From Crocinitomicaceae bacterium (GTDB lineage: Bacteria > Bacteroidota > Bacteroidia > Flavobacteriales_D > Crocinitomicaceae): 64,000 nucleotides of DNA. The notes beneath the pieces were generated by a model. That model had not been told where the DNA came from and made no database searches. It saw nothing but the letters and a program-made list of their open reading frames with translations. This document shows, in pieces, positions 7,857-15,769 of this stretch; within the stretch, counting starts at the first letter, position 1, and each line of letters starts with the position of its first letter. The stretch covers positions 351,841 to 415,840 of the forward strand of contig PAQM01000006.1 of NCBI GenBank assembly GCA_002709305.1. The letters are read 5' to 3'. Made by a program: the position numbers and the translations under genes.

Positions 7857-8530
7857 AAATTGGAGTACTATTATCTGGATGCGGTGTATATGATGGAGCT
7901 GAAATACAAGAATCTGTTTTAACACTTTTAGCAATTGAAGAAATAAATGCAGAAGCAGTATGTATTTCTATTGATAAACCTCAACATCATGTAATTAATC
8001 ATATAAGTGGAAAAGAGATGAAAGAATCTCGAAATATTTTGATTGAAAGTGCAAGAATAACAAGAGGTAAAATCAAATCAATTAGTGACATACAACCTAG
8101 TGATATAGACGCATTAGTAATTCCAGGTGGATTTGGAAGTGCGAAGAATCTAACAGATTGGGCATTTAAAGGTCCTGAAAGCATTATTATACCTGAGGTA
8201 AAACTACTTATTGTTAACTTAATTAATGTAGGAAAACCTATTGTCGCATTATGTGTAAGTCCTGTAGTAATTGCTAAAGCTCTAGAAGGATATATTGAAA
8301 GTCATATGACAATTGGGACAAATGATAAAAAATCAGAATATGATATTTCTGAATTCACTTTAGGTATTGAAAAGACAGGTGCAAAAACAGAAATGAAATC
8401 AATTAAAGAAATTTGTATTGATAAAAAAAATAAAATAGTTACAACCCCATGTTATATGATGGAAGGTAATATATTAGACATTAGAAAAAGTATTCTTTCA
8501 GCAGTAAAAGCAATTAAAGATTTAATATAA
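7853..8530 (+). CDS. elbB: Glyoxalase ElbB (DJ-1/PfpI family)
   Basis: 225 residues, typical for ElbB. The DJ-1/PfpI superfamily fold is shown by IGVLLSGCGVYDGAEIQE at the N-terminus, DALVIPGGFGSAKNL (about residues 84-98) and the nucleophile elbow ALCVSPVV (Cys near residue 138). ElbB is the YhbO-like protein with weak glyoxalase activity, linked in E. coli to isoprenoid synthesis; its physiological role is not settled. The ATG lies inside the end of the preceding lipoprotein gene (ATGA), so both are translated from one mRNA. Confidence 0.9.
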   Translation: MKIGVLLSGCGVYDGAEIQESVLTLLAIEEINAEAVCISIDKPQHHVINHISGKEMKESRNILIESARITRGKIKSISDIQPSDIDALVIPGGFGSAKNLTDWAFKGPESIIIPEVKLLIVNLINVGKPIVALCVSPVVIAKALEGYIESHMTIGTNDKKSEYDISEFTLGIEKTGAKTEMKSIKEICIDKKNKIVTTPCYMMEGNILDIRKSILSAVKAIKDLI

Positions 8531-8669
8531 AAAATCTTTAAATATCATTTATATAATAAAGAATATCTAAAGTAACTAGAAAATTAATCAAAATAAATGT
8601 TAACAATATTTTACATTAAATTGTTAGAAACTATAAATACTTAAACCAACTTATTTTTTTATTAAACAT

Positions 8670-8677
8670 TAAATTTG
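8670..8677 (+). promoter_or_regulatory. Possible -7 element for pckA
   Basis: TAAATTTG matches TAnnTTTG, 27 bases before the pckA ATG. No TTG at the expected -33 distance. The 174-base gap before pckA shows nothing else recognisable. Confidence 0.35.
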
Positions 8678-8704
8678 TCTAACAATATGCTATAAACTCA
8701 AATT

Positions 8705-10315
8705 ATGAATAGATTTGGTAAATATGGGATAAATGCCAATTTAAAAGAATCAATTGGTATAGAAAACAATAGCAATCAGTTCTGGAACCTAACTCCGAAA
8801 GATCTTGTTAAAGATAGTATCGATAAAGGACACGGGACTATTACAGATACTGGAGCTATTGCAATTAAAACAGGTGAATTTACTGGTCGTTCTCCAAAAG
8901 ACAGGTTCATTGTTTGTGACCAAAAAACAGAAAAAAATATTTGGTGGGGAGACATAAATATCAAATTTGATTCTAAAAAATTTGATGATTTATATGATAA
9001 AATAAAGGAATATTTAAAAAATAAAGATATATATATTAGAGATGCATATGCATGTGCAGACCAAAAATATAGATTAAACTTAAGAGTTATAACTGAATTA
9101 CCATGGTCTAATCATTTTGCATATAATATGTTTCTTCGACCAAAAGAAGAAGAATTAGATAACTTCTGTCCTGAATGGCATATTGTATGTGTACCAGGTT
9201 TTAAAGCTGACCCAAAAATTGATAAAACACGTCAACACAATTTTGCTATCATCAACTTCACTAAGAAGATGATTATCATTGGCGGGACTGGATATACTGG
9301 TGAGATAAAAAAAGGTATATTTTCCGTGTTAAATTTCATTTTACCATACGAGAAAAATGTTCTTTCAATGCATTGTTCAGCAAATGTTGGAAAGGATAAT
9401 GACACAGCTATATTTTTTGGATTATCAGGTACAGGAAAAACAACACTTTCATCCGATCCAAATAGAAAATTAATTGGCGATGATGAACATGGATGGGCAA
9501 ATGAGTCTGTATTTAATTTTGAAGGAGGATGTTATGCAAAGACAATAGATTTATCTAGGGAAAAAGAACCTCAAATTTTTGATGCTATTAAAGATGGTGC
9601 GATATTAGAAAATATAGGTTTTAAAGATTCAACATCTACTCCTGATTACACTTGTACTAAAATCACTCAAAATACTCGAGTTTCATATCCAATTAATCAT
9701 ATAGACAACATAATGGTTCCATCTATTGGAGGAAGTCCAACAAATATATTCTTTCTAACATGTGATGCTTTTGGAGTTTTACCACCAATATCTCTTCTAA
9801 ACACAAATCAAGCAATGTATCATTTTATGTCAGGATATACAGCTAAAGTTGCTGGAACTGAAATGGGAATAACCGAACCTCAAACAACTTTCTCTGCTTG
9901 TTTTGGAGCAGCTTTTTTACCGTTACATCCAGCAAAATACGCAAAATTACTTGGAAAAAAATTAAAAACATGTAATGTTAAAGTTTGGTTAATTAACACA
10001 GGATGGTCAGGAGGACCGTACGGTGTAGGTAATAGAATAAAATTATCATATACAAGATCAATCATTACGGCAGCAATGGAAGGTGAATTAGATAATATTG
10101 AATTTGAGAAACAACCAATTTTTGATTTATTAATACCAAAATCTTGTCCAAATGTCCCTTCTAATATTTTAAACCCAAAAGATACATGGGTTAATAAAAA
10201 TGATTTTGATAAAACAGCAAATAAATTAGCAGAAAAATTTGTTGAAAACTTCGAAAAATATGAGTCGAAGACTAGTAATGATATCCTTTCAGCTGCACCT
10301 AAAATAATGGCATAG
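8705..10315 (+). CDS. pckA: Phosphoenolpyruvate carboxykinase (ATP)
   Basis: 536 residues, the usual length. Converts oxaloacetate and ATP to phosphoenolpyruvate, CO2 and ADP, the entry to gluconeogenesis. Conserved elements include GEFTGRSPKDRF near residue 58, FLRPKEEE, the kinase-1a P-loop GLSGTGKTTL (about 239-248), the metal-binding kinase-2 motif IGDDEHGW (about 259), FEGGCYAKTI and WLINTGWSGGPYGVG. The P-loop and absence of a GTP-type signature favour the ATP-dependent enzyme. Together with acnB and sucC in this window it supports a full oxidative carbon metabolism with gluconeogenesis, as expected of a heterotroph living on peptides or amino acids. Confidence 0.97.
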   Translation: MNRFGKYGINANLKESIGIENNSNQFWNLTPKDLVKDSIDKGHGTITDTGAIAIKTGEFTGRSPKDRFIVCDQKTEKNIWWGDINIKFDSKKFDDLYDKIKEYLKNKDIYIRDAYACADQKYRLNLRVITELPWSNHFAYNMFLRPKEEELDNFCPEWHIVCVPGFKADPKIDKTRQHNFAIINFTKKMIIIGGTGYTGEIKKGIFSVLNFILPYEKNVLSMHCSANVGKDNDTAIFFGLSGTGKTTLSSDPNRKLIGDDEHGWANESVFNFEGGCYAKTIDLSREKEPQIFDAIKDGAILENIGFKDSTSTPDYTCTKITQNTRVSYPINHIDNIMVPSIGGSPTNIFFLTCDAFGVLPPISLLNTNQAMYHFMSGYTAKVAGTEMGITEPQTTFSACFGAAFLPLHPAKYAKLLGKKLKTCNVKVWLINTGWSGGPYGVGNRIKLSYTRSIITAAMEGELDNIEFEKQPIFDLLIPKSCPNVPSNILNPKDTWVNKNDFDKTANKLAEKFVENFEKYESKTSNDILSAAPKIMA

Positions 10316-10319
10316 CAAA

Positions 10320-11258
10320 TTAAAGTTTCTTCATCAAAAAATTATAAATATCAACCATTGCGATTATATCATTTTTAAAAACTTTTTCATTAGGTGTATG
10401 AACATTATCTTCTGGTGCACCAATAAAACACCAGTCTATAGGTAGATATGACTTTTGAAGTACTCCCCCATCACTTCCTCCAGTTGATTCAACTTCTAAT
10501 TGAAATTTAATACCTGATTGATTAGCTAAATCAATAATCTTATTTAAAAATAATTTTCTTGGTAAATTATAATCTCGCATTGAAATAACCACTCCTTCAT
10601 TGTGCAATATACCAGAAGTAACCCAAGTTATATCAGAAATTAAAGACTGATATATATTATAGTTTTCCATTAAATATTTAGCACAAAAAGATACTGAATT
10701 ACCTCCATGCTCTTCATAAGTTGAAAAAACTATTGCTCCATCTTCAAGATTCTTTGCTACTATTAATGCATTCCAAACGCCAAGTCGATTATCTAAGTAT
10801 GGAGACTGAACATATTCATCATTTTCTCTAAAACAAGGTTTAAATGTAAGAATAGTTCCTCTATCTATTTCACGGTTAAATATATATTTTATTCTCTCAG
10901 AACCATCTTCATCTTCAATTAACATTAAATCTACCTCTATCTCTCCCCGACTATCACTTCCAACTAATTTAGTGCCATCAATAACTTTTGGACCACCTAT
11001 TTTTATTAATTCAGAGTCATATCCTACAGAAAAACCTATAGTATCCATATGAGCATAAATAGCTGTTCTAGGCTCTCCAAAAACTAAAATGATACAATCT
11101 TGAAATCCATCACCTTCAATAATCTTAGGTTCAACTTTCCAAGTTGATTTTTCATTTACTATGTAATCTAAGATGAATTTTTTTATTCTAAATTCATCAC
11201 TAGATGCAGATCTTACTTTTATCAATTTATTTAATAAGTCTAAATCTATCTGTTTCAT
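10320..11258 (-). CDS. M42/M20-like metallopeptidase
   Basis: 312 residues from ATG 11258; an alternative in-frame start at 11288 would overlap the upstream gene by 20 bases, so I prefer the shorter form. The fold is that of co-catalytic zinc peptidases: AIYAHMDTIGF (His-x-Asp), SPYLDNRLGVW (bridging Asp), FSTYEEHGG (general-base Glu pair), and IGAPEDNVHTPNE with the last His ligand. Order and spacing fit M42 glutamyl aminopeptidases or related M20 enzymes. A cytoplasmic aminopeptidase or deacylase is likely, with unknown substrate. It is downstream of the YigZ-like gene with a 10-base gap, probably one operon, and its end lies 4 bases from the convergent pckA stop. Confidence 0.8.
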   Translation of the reverse strand: MKQIDLDLLNKLIKVRSASSDEFRIKKFILDYIVNEKSTWKVEPKIIEGDGFQDCIILVFGEPRTAIYAHMDTIGFSVGYDSELIKIGGPKVIDGTKLVGSDSRGEIEVDLMLIEDEDGSERIKYIFNREIDRGTILTFKPCFRENDEYVQSPYLDNRLGVWNALIVAKNLEDGAIVFSTYEEHGGNSVSFCAKYLMENYNIYQSLISDITWVTSGILHNEGVVISMRDYNLPRKLFLNKIIDLANQSGIKFQLEVESTGGSDGGVLQKSYLPIDWCFIGAPEDNVHTPNEKVFKNDIIAMVDIYNFLMKKL

Positions 11259-11268
11259 AATATTTTGA

Positions 11269-11877
11269 TTAATATATACCTTTTTCAATAATTTTAATAG
11301 AAGATATTTTTTTTAATTCTAATTTTATTTTCTCTGCTTCATTTATTTTGATAAAAGTGGTCAATTTACATATTTCTTCAAAAGAATTATCTGTAAAATT
11401 AAGCTTATGTTTTTTTAATATATTCATAACAAAAGGCATATCTTCATATGAAAATATTAAATGAACCCAATCATAAACTATTAGTGGAATAATATCACCA
11501 TTTTCAATTGCAGATTTAGCAGCTTCTCTATATGCCTTTATAAGACCACCTACACCTAAATTAGTACCTCCATAATAACGAATAACGGTAATAATGACAT
11601 TAGTTAGATTAAAAGAATTAATTTGACCAAGTATTGGTTTTCCAGCAGAGTTAATTGGTTCACCATCATCGTTAGTTTTATATATTAATCCATCGACACC
11701 AAATTTATAAGAATAACAAAAATGCTGTGCTTTATGATATTCACTTTTCAAATTTTTCAATATTAATAATGCGTCTTCCTCTTTATTACATGGTGATACA
11801 ATACCTATAAATTTTGACCCCTTATCTCTATATAGACCTATACTTTCTTTTGTTAAAGTAAAAAAATTTGAAACCAT
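11269..11877 (-). CDS. IMPACT/YigZ family protein
   Basis: 202 residues, the normal length for YigZ. The N-terminal UPF0029 domain carries KGSKFIGIVSPC, KAQHFCYSYKFG, NDDGEPINSAGKPILGQI and the hallmark VIRYYGGTNLGVGGLIKAYREAA (about residues 95-117). The C-terminal DUF1949-like domain follows. The mammalian relative IMPACT regulates translation through GCN2; the bacterial role is unknown, with RNA or ribosome binding suggested by structure. It is the first gene of a two-gene minus-strand unit with the peptidase. Confidence 0.9.
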   Translation of the reverse strand: MVSNFFTLTKESIGLYRDKGSKFIGIVSPCNKEEDALLILKNLKSEYHKAQHFCYSYKFGVDGLIYKTNDDGEPINSAGKPILGQINSFNLTNVIITVIRYYGGTNLGVGGLIKAYREAAKSAIENGDIIPLIVYDWVHLIFSYEDMPFVMNILKKHKLNFTDNSFEEICKLTTFIKINEAEKIKLELKKISSIKIIEKGIY

Positions 11878-11978
11878 GAATACAATATTATCAGTTTACT
11901 AAATGATCTGTTCTGTCTTATTGATAGGTTCTTGACTGTAAAGTGTTAAACTTAAAATAATAGTGTAATCTATTTTAA

Positions 11979-12007
11979 TTAAAAAAAACCATCAATTTAC
12001 TGATGGT
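11979..12007 (-). terminator. Rho-independent terminator of dnaA
   Basis: ACCATCA (11988-11994) and TGATGGT (12001-12007) form a 7-bp stem with a 6-base loop; on the minus strand the stem is followed by a run of 8 T. It begins 8 bases after the dnaA stop codon. Confidence 0.85.
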
Positions 12008-12014
12008 CATTATT

Positions 12015-13445
12015 TTATTGAATTGTCAATTTTTTTTCTAAGTCTTCTAAATAGGCTCTAAACTGCTTGTCTGTTTCAGAAAGATTCATTACTGTTCTAC
12101 ATGCATGTAAAACAGTAGCATGATCTTTACCTCCACAATGTGCTCCAATATTAGCTAGTGATGACTTTGTCATTTTCTTAGAAAAATACATTGAAATTTG
12201 TCTAGCTTGAACAACTTCTCTTTTTCTTGTTTTAGATTTAAGAATCTCAAGTGCTAGATCAAAATAGTCACAAACAACTTTTTGAATATATTCAATAGAA
12301 ACTTCACGTGCCGTATTCTTAACAAATTTATCTACCATTTGTTTAGCAAGTTCTAATGTAATTGTTTTTTTATTCAAAGATGCTTGAGCTAATAAAGTAT
12401 TTAATGCACCTTCCATTTCACGTACATTTGTGTTAATTGAATAAGCTAAATATTCTGTAACATCCTTAGGAAGATCAATACCATTTCCATACATTTTCTT
12501 TTCCAAAATAGCCATTCTAGTTTCTAAATCAGGTGCCGCCAAATCAGCTGATAATCCCCACTTAAATCTTGAAAGTAATCGCTGTTCCATACCTTGCATC
12601 TCTACAGGGGGTTTATCACTTGTTAAAATAATCTGTTTACCATTTTGATGTAAATGATTAAAAACATGAAAAAATACATCTTGTGTTTTCTCCTTTCCTG
12701 AGAAAAACTGAACATCATCTATAATAAGAACATCTATCATTTGATAAAAATGAATGAAGTCATTTGTTGTTTGATTTTTAATTGCATCAATAAATTGATG
12801 AGCAAACTTTTCTGAACCAACATATAGAACAGTCTTATTTGGAAATTGATTTTTAATTAAAATACCTATAGCATGAGCTAAATGTGTTTTACCTAAACCT
12901 ACTCCTCCATATATCAATAAAGGATTAAATGCTGTACCACCAGGTTTATTAGCTACAGCATAACCAGAAGCTCTAGCTAAACGATTACAATCACCTTCTA
13001 CAAAATTATCAAACGAGTAAGATGGATTTAAATTTGAATCTACATTGACTTTCTTTAAACCAGGAATAATAAAGGGATTTCGAATCTGTTTTTCACTTAC
13101 ATTAAGTGGCATTGATACAGGTGAATTTTTTAAAGTCTTACTGTTTAATGCAGGTAACTTAACCGTATAAGGTGTTGATTTTGTTGTATTATTTTCCATT
13201 ATAATACTATACTCTAATCTTCCTTCAGGACCAAGTTCTTTCTGTATTACTTTTTTAATAAGAGAAATATAATTCTCTTCTAACCATTCATAAAAAAAAT
13301 GTGATGGAACCTGAATAGTTAATACATTATCCTCTAATTTAACAGGAACTATAGGTTCAAACCAAGTTTTAAAAGCTTGTAAAGAAACGTTATCCTTAAT
13401 TATTCTTAAGCATGCCTCCCAAGTTGGTTCATGATTCTTAATCAT
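12015..13445 (-). CDS. dnaA: Chromosomal replication initiator protein DnaA
   Basis: 476 residues, full length. Binds oriC and opens the duplex as an ATP-bound AAA+ filament. Domain I (residues 1-80) has the TWFEPIVPV segment; domain II is a short linker; domain III has Walker A GGVGLGKTHLAHAIG (180-194), Walker B VLIIDDVQF (239-247) and the sensor II/arginine-finger area around QRLLSRFKWG; domain IV ends with the DNA-binding signature GGKDHATVLHACRTV. The gene is divergent from an acyl-CoA thioesterase across a 331-base gap, in which I find no clear DnaA boxes. A terminator lies just downstream. No dnaN or gyrB neighbour is present, as is usual in this phylum. Confidence 0.98.
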   Translation of the reverse strand: MIKNHEPTWEACLRIIKDNVSLQAFKTWFEPIVPVKLEDNVLTIQVPSHFFYEWLEENYISLIKKVIQKELGPEGRLEYSIIMENNTTKSTPYTVKLPALNSKTLKNSPVSMPLNVSEKQIRNPFIIPGLKKVNVDSNLNPSYSFDNFVEGDCNRLARASGYAVANKPGGTAFNPLLIYGGVGLGKTHLAHAIGILIKNQFPNKTVLYVGSEKFAHQFIDAIKNQTTNDFIHFYQMIDVLIIDDVQFFSGKEKTQDVFFHVFNHLHQNGKQIILTSDKPPVEMQGMEQRLLSRFKWGLSADLAAPDLETRMAILEKKMYGNGIDLPKDVTEYLAYSINTNVREMEGALNTLLAQASLNKKTITLELAKQMVDKFVKNTAREVSIEYIQKVVCDYFDLALEILKSKTRKREVVQARQISMYFSKKMTKSSLANIGAHCGGKDHATVLHACRTVMNLSETDKQFRAYLEDLEKKLTIQ

Positions 13446-13776
13446 ATTTGCATTTTTTTTATAAAATTAGTGGCCAGAAAAAATAATAAATTATTCCTTT
13501 TCTGTTAGTGTTAAATAGTGTCATATAAATAACAAGACAAATATTCAGAAAATAAAGTTTAAAAAAAAGTGTTTTACCTATTGATTTTTACAAAAGTTTT
13601 GACTATAAAAATACATTAATTTGTGTTTTTTTTTAAAAAAAAACGTTGTAACCTATTATTTTACAGCATCCTAAGAATGAGCACTTTAACATACACATAA
13701 ATATTTCAACTTATAGTAAGTTTTATAATAAAATCATTATTTTAATTTTACAAAAATTATCTTTAGTAATAAATTA
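13446..13776 (+). other. Intergenic region between dnaA and a thioesterase gene
   Basis: 331 bases, strongly AT-rich, holding the divergent promoters of both genes. It includes a perfect palindrome of G, nine T, nine A, C at 13625-13644 and a near-consensus -7 element TATCTTTA at about 13759-13766 for the plus-strand gene. I looked for DnaA boxes (TTATnCACA and reverse complement) and saw none, so there is no support for an origin here. No ORF or RNA gene is seen. Confidence 0.5.
13625..13644. repeat. Perfect A/T palindrome (T9A9) upstream of dnaA
   Basis: One G, nine T, nine A and one C make a 20-base perfect inverted repeat with no loop, 180 bases upstream of the dnaA start. It may affect DNA bending or melting, or be a weak bidirectional terminator; its function is unknown. 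Confidence 0.6.
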
Positions 13777-14196
13777 ATGAAGCTAAACTTTAAACACTCA
13801 AATAAACTAAGAGTAAGGTATAGTGAAACAGACCAAATGGGCTACTGTTATTATGGAAATTATGCACAATATTTTGAAGTTGGAAGAGTAGAAACATTAA
13901 GAAAAATTGGAATAAGCTACAAACAACTCGAAGAAAGAGGCATAATGTTACCTGTAATTGATTTTCATGTCAAATATGAAAAACCTGCTAAATATGATGA
14001 TAATCTTACCATTCAAACTAAAATAATTGAAATTAAAGGCGCTAAAATAATATTTGAATATACTATTATCAATGAATCAAATGAAACTATTGCTATATCT
14101 TCAACGACTTTAGCTTTTATTTCAAAAAAAACAATGCGCCCAATAACACCACCCAAAGATTTTATTGAACTCTTAAGCCAATATATAGTCAACTAA
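13777..14196 (+). CDS. Acyl-CoA thioesterase, 4HBT/YbgC-like
   Basis: 139 residues forming a single hotdog domain. The catalytic region RVRYSETDQMGYCYYGNYAQYFEVGR (residues about 12-37) has the Asp of the 4-hydroxybenzoyl-CoA thioesterase family and the following helix; VKYEKPAKYDD and FISKKTMRPITPP are further family features. Cytoplasmic hydrolysis of a short or aromatic acyl-CoA is likely; the physiological substrate is unknown. A thioesterase of this type is commonly found beside dnaA in Flavobacteriia. Its end overlaps the convergent tspO gene by 4 bases. Confidence 0.88.
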   Translation: MKLNFKHSNKLRVRYSETDQMGYCYYGNYAQYFEVGRVETLRKIGISYKQLEERGIMLPVIDFHVKYEKPAKYDDNLTIQTKIIEIKGAKIIFEYTIINESNETIAISSTTLAFISKKTMRPITPPKDFIELLSQYIVN

Positions 14197-14660
14197 TTGA
14201 ACAAATAAATATATATATTAAGAGATGAAGCTATTAATAACCACAAAAAGTATGGTAATATAAATATTGACCATAATTTAATTAACTTATAGTACCTGTA
14301 TAAAAAGAAAAAAATTATACTTGTTAAACAAAGTATTAAAATTAATCCTATTTCAATATTTCTAAAATAGAAAAATATTGGATTCCAAATAAAATTTAAA
14401 AACCACTGCACAATAAACAGAATAAATATTTCTTTTTTTGACTTACTATCAGTATATAATTTTGACATATAAAAACCGAAGCAAATCATTATAAATAACC
14501 AAAAAAGACCAAATAAATATCCAGGTGGGGTCCATGGAGCTTTATTTAATTCCTGATACCAAATAGAACTAGCTCCAATACGAGTATAGATAGCTCCAAA
14601 TAATAAACCAAGAAAATTAATTAGTACAAAAATTAAAACTCCAAAAACAAACTTCATCAT
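14193..14660 (-). CDS. TspO/MBR family tryptophan-rich sensory protein
   Basis: 155 residues with five predicted membrane helices, as in TspO. Signature residues are present: IGASSIWYQELNKAPWTPPGYLFG (about residues 27-50) in the first loop and LNFIWNPIFFYF in helix III. TspO binds tetrapyrroles and other ligands; in bacteria it modulates porphyrin handling and stress or light responses. Start could also be the second Met (14657). An unusual hairpin followed by a long T-run on the same strand lies just upstream (14673-14717), which may control this gene by premature termination. Confidence 0.9.
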   Translation of the reverse strand: MMKFVFGVLIFVLINFLGLLFGAIYTRIGASSIWYQELNKAPWTPPGYLFGLFWLFIMICFGFYMSKLYTDSKSKKEIFILFIVQWFLNFIWNPIFFYFRNIEIGLILILCLTSIIFFFLYRYYKLIKLWSIFILPYFLWLLIASSLNIYIYLFN

Positions 14661-14672
14661 ATTACATAGATC

Positions 14673-14717
14673 AAAAAAAAAAAAAAAAGAAAAAGAGGCT
14701 TTAATTATAAAGCCTCT
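14673..14717 (-). terminator. Strong terminator hairpin just upstream of tspO
   Basis: AGAGGCTTTA (14694-14703) and TAAAGCCTCT (14708-14717) form a perfect 10-bp stem with a 4-base loop. On the minus strand it is followed by five T, C, then sixteen T (complement of 14673-14688). It lies 13 bases before the tspO start with no minus-strand gene closely upstream, so it is either an attenuator of tspO or the end of an unannotated RNA. Confidence 0.75.
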
Positions 14718-14868
14718 AATATTTTAACCTTAAAATAGTTAAATAAATCGATTTTAAATATAAACGATTTTTCAATAAAAAGGTTGCGTATTTATCTATT
14801 AGCTTAAAATTAACATTTACACATTAAAAAGTTTTTAAACCAGTAAAATAATATAGTGAGATCAACAT

Positions 14869-14876
14869 TATCTTTA
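14869..14876 (+). promoter_or_regulatory. Near-consensus -7 element for the SirB1-like gene
   Basis: TATCTTTA differs by one base from TAnnTTTG and lies 8 bases before ATG 14885. If used, transcription would start near the ATG, which argues against the alternative GTG at 14879. Confidence 0.35.
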
Positions 14877-14884
14877 GAGTGATA

Positions 14885-15769
14885 ATGGAAAATAAAAGCG
14901 ACATAAAAGCCCTAGTTCAATTATGCGATGATCCAGATGAAAATATCTATAATCAAATAAAACATGAACTTATTAGCTATGGAAAAGATGCTATACCATT
15001 TCTAGAAGAATCTTGGATACATAATGATTACGATTTACTATTCCAATCTCGAATAGAAAAACTAATTCCAGAAATACAATATAATTCTATAAAAAATGAT
15101 TTGAAAACTTGGATTAATAAACCAAATAAGAGTTTATTAGAAGGTGCACTATTGATAGCAAGCTATCAATATCCAAATATTAATAAAGAAAAAATACGAT
15201 CAGAAATTAAATATATTCGAGATAGCATATGGTTAGAATTAAACGATAGGCAAACAGCATTTGAAAAAGTAACTATTTTTAATAAGATATTTTATGGACA
15301 GCATAAATTTATAGGAGACAAAAAAAACTACAATTCTCCAATGAATTCTTATTTAAATACAGTGATAGAAACAAGAAAAGGAAACCCATTAAGTCTTTCT
15401 ATACTTTACTCCTTAATTGCACAATCTTTAAAGATGCCAATATTTGGAGTAAATCTTCCAAATCATTTTATATTAACATATATAGACGAAAACAAAATAA
15501 ATAATTTAATTAAAAAAAATAATAATCACGGTACTTTGTTTTATATAAATGCTTTTTCAAAAGGAACTATTTTTGAGGAAATGGAAATTGATAGTTTTTT
15601 AAAAAAAATAAATCTTCCATATTCTCGTGAATACTATGAACCGTGCTCTAATTCAACCATTATATACCGAATGTTAAGCAACTTAATTAATTCACACAAA
15701 AAAAATAATCAAAAAAAACGTGTTAGAGATTTAACAGAGCTTAAAAACTTATTTAATAGAATAATCTAA
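14885..15769 (+). CDS. SirB1-like protein with transglutaminase-like domain
   Basis: 294 residues from ATG 14885; a GTG six bases upstream is possible but less likely. The N-terminal 100 residues are helical (LVQLCDDPDENIYNQI, as in Flavobacteriia homologues). The SirB1/transglutaminase-like domain follows with MNSYLNTVIETRKGNPLSLSILYSLIAQSLKMPIFGVNLPNHFIL (about residues 150-194), where the NPLSL and NHF segments are the family hallmarks. The biochemical role of SirB1 proteins is unknown; the usual Cys nucleophile of true transglutaminases is not obvious. The gene converges with dnaE and overlaps it by 21 bases. Confidence 0.8.
   Translation: MENKSDIKALVQLCDDPDENIYNQIKHELISYGKDAIPFLEESWIHNDYDLLFQSRIEKLIPEIQYNSIKNDLKTWINKPNKSLLEGALLIASYQYPNINKEKIRSEIKYIRDSIWLELNDRQTAFEKVTIFNKIFYGQHKFIGDKKNYNSPMNSYLNTVIETRKGNPLSLSILYSLIAQSLKMPIFGVNLPNHFILTYIDENKINNLIKKNNNHGTLFYINAFSKGTIFEEMEIDSFLKKINLPYSREYYEPCSNSTIIYRMLSNLINSHKKNNQKKRVRDLTELKNLFNRII

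Noticed and set aside
13446..13776. Replication origin beside dnaA
   Set aside because: I looked for TTATnCACA boxes on both strands and saw none, and the AT-rich palindrome alone is not evidence. GC skew over the whole genome would be decisive.
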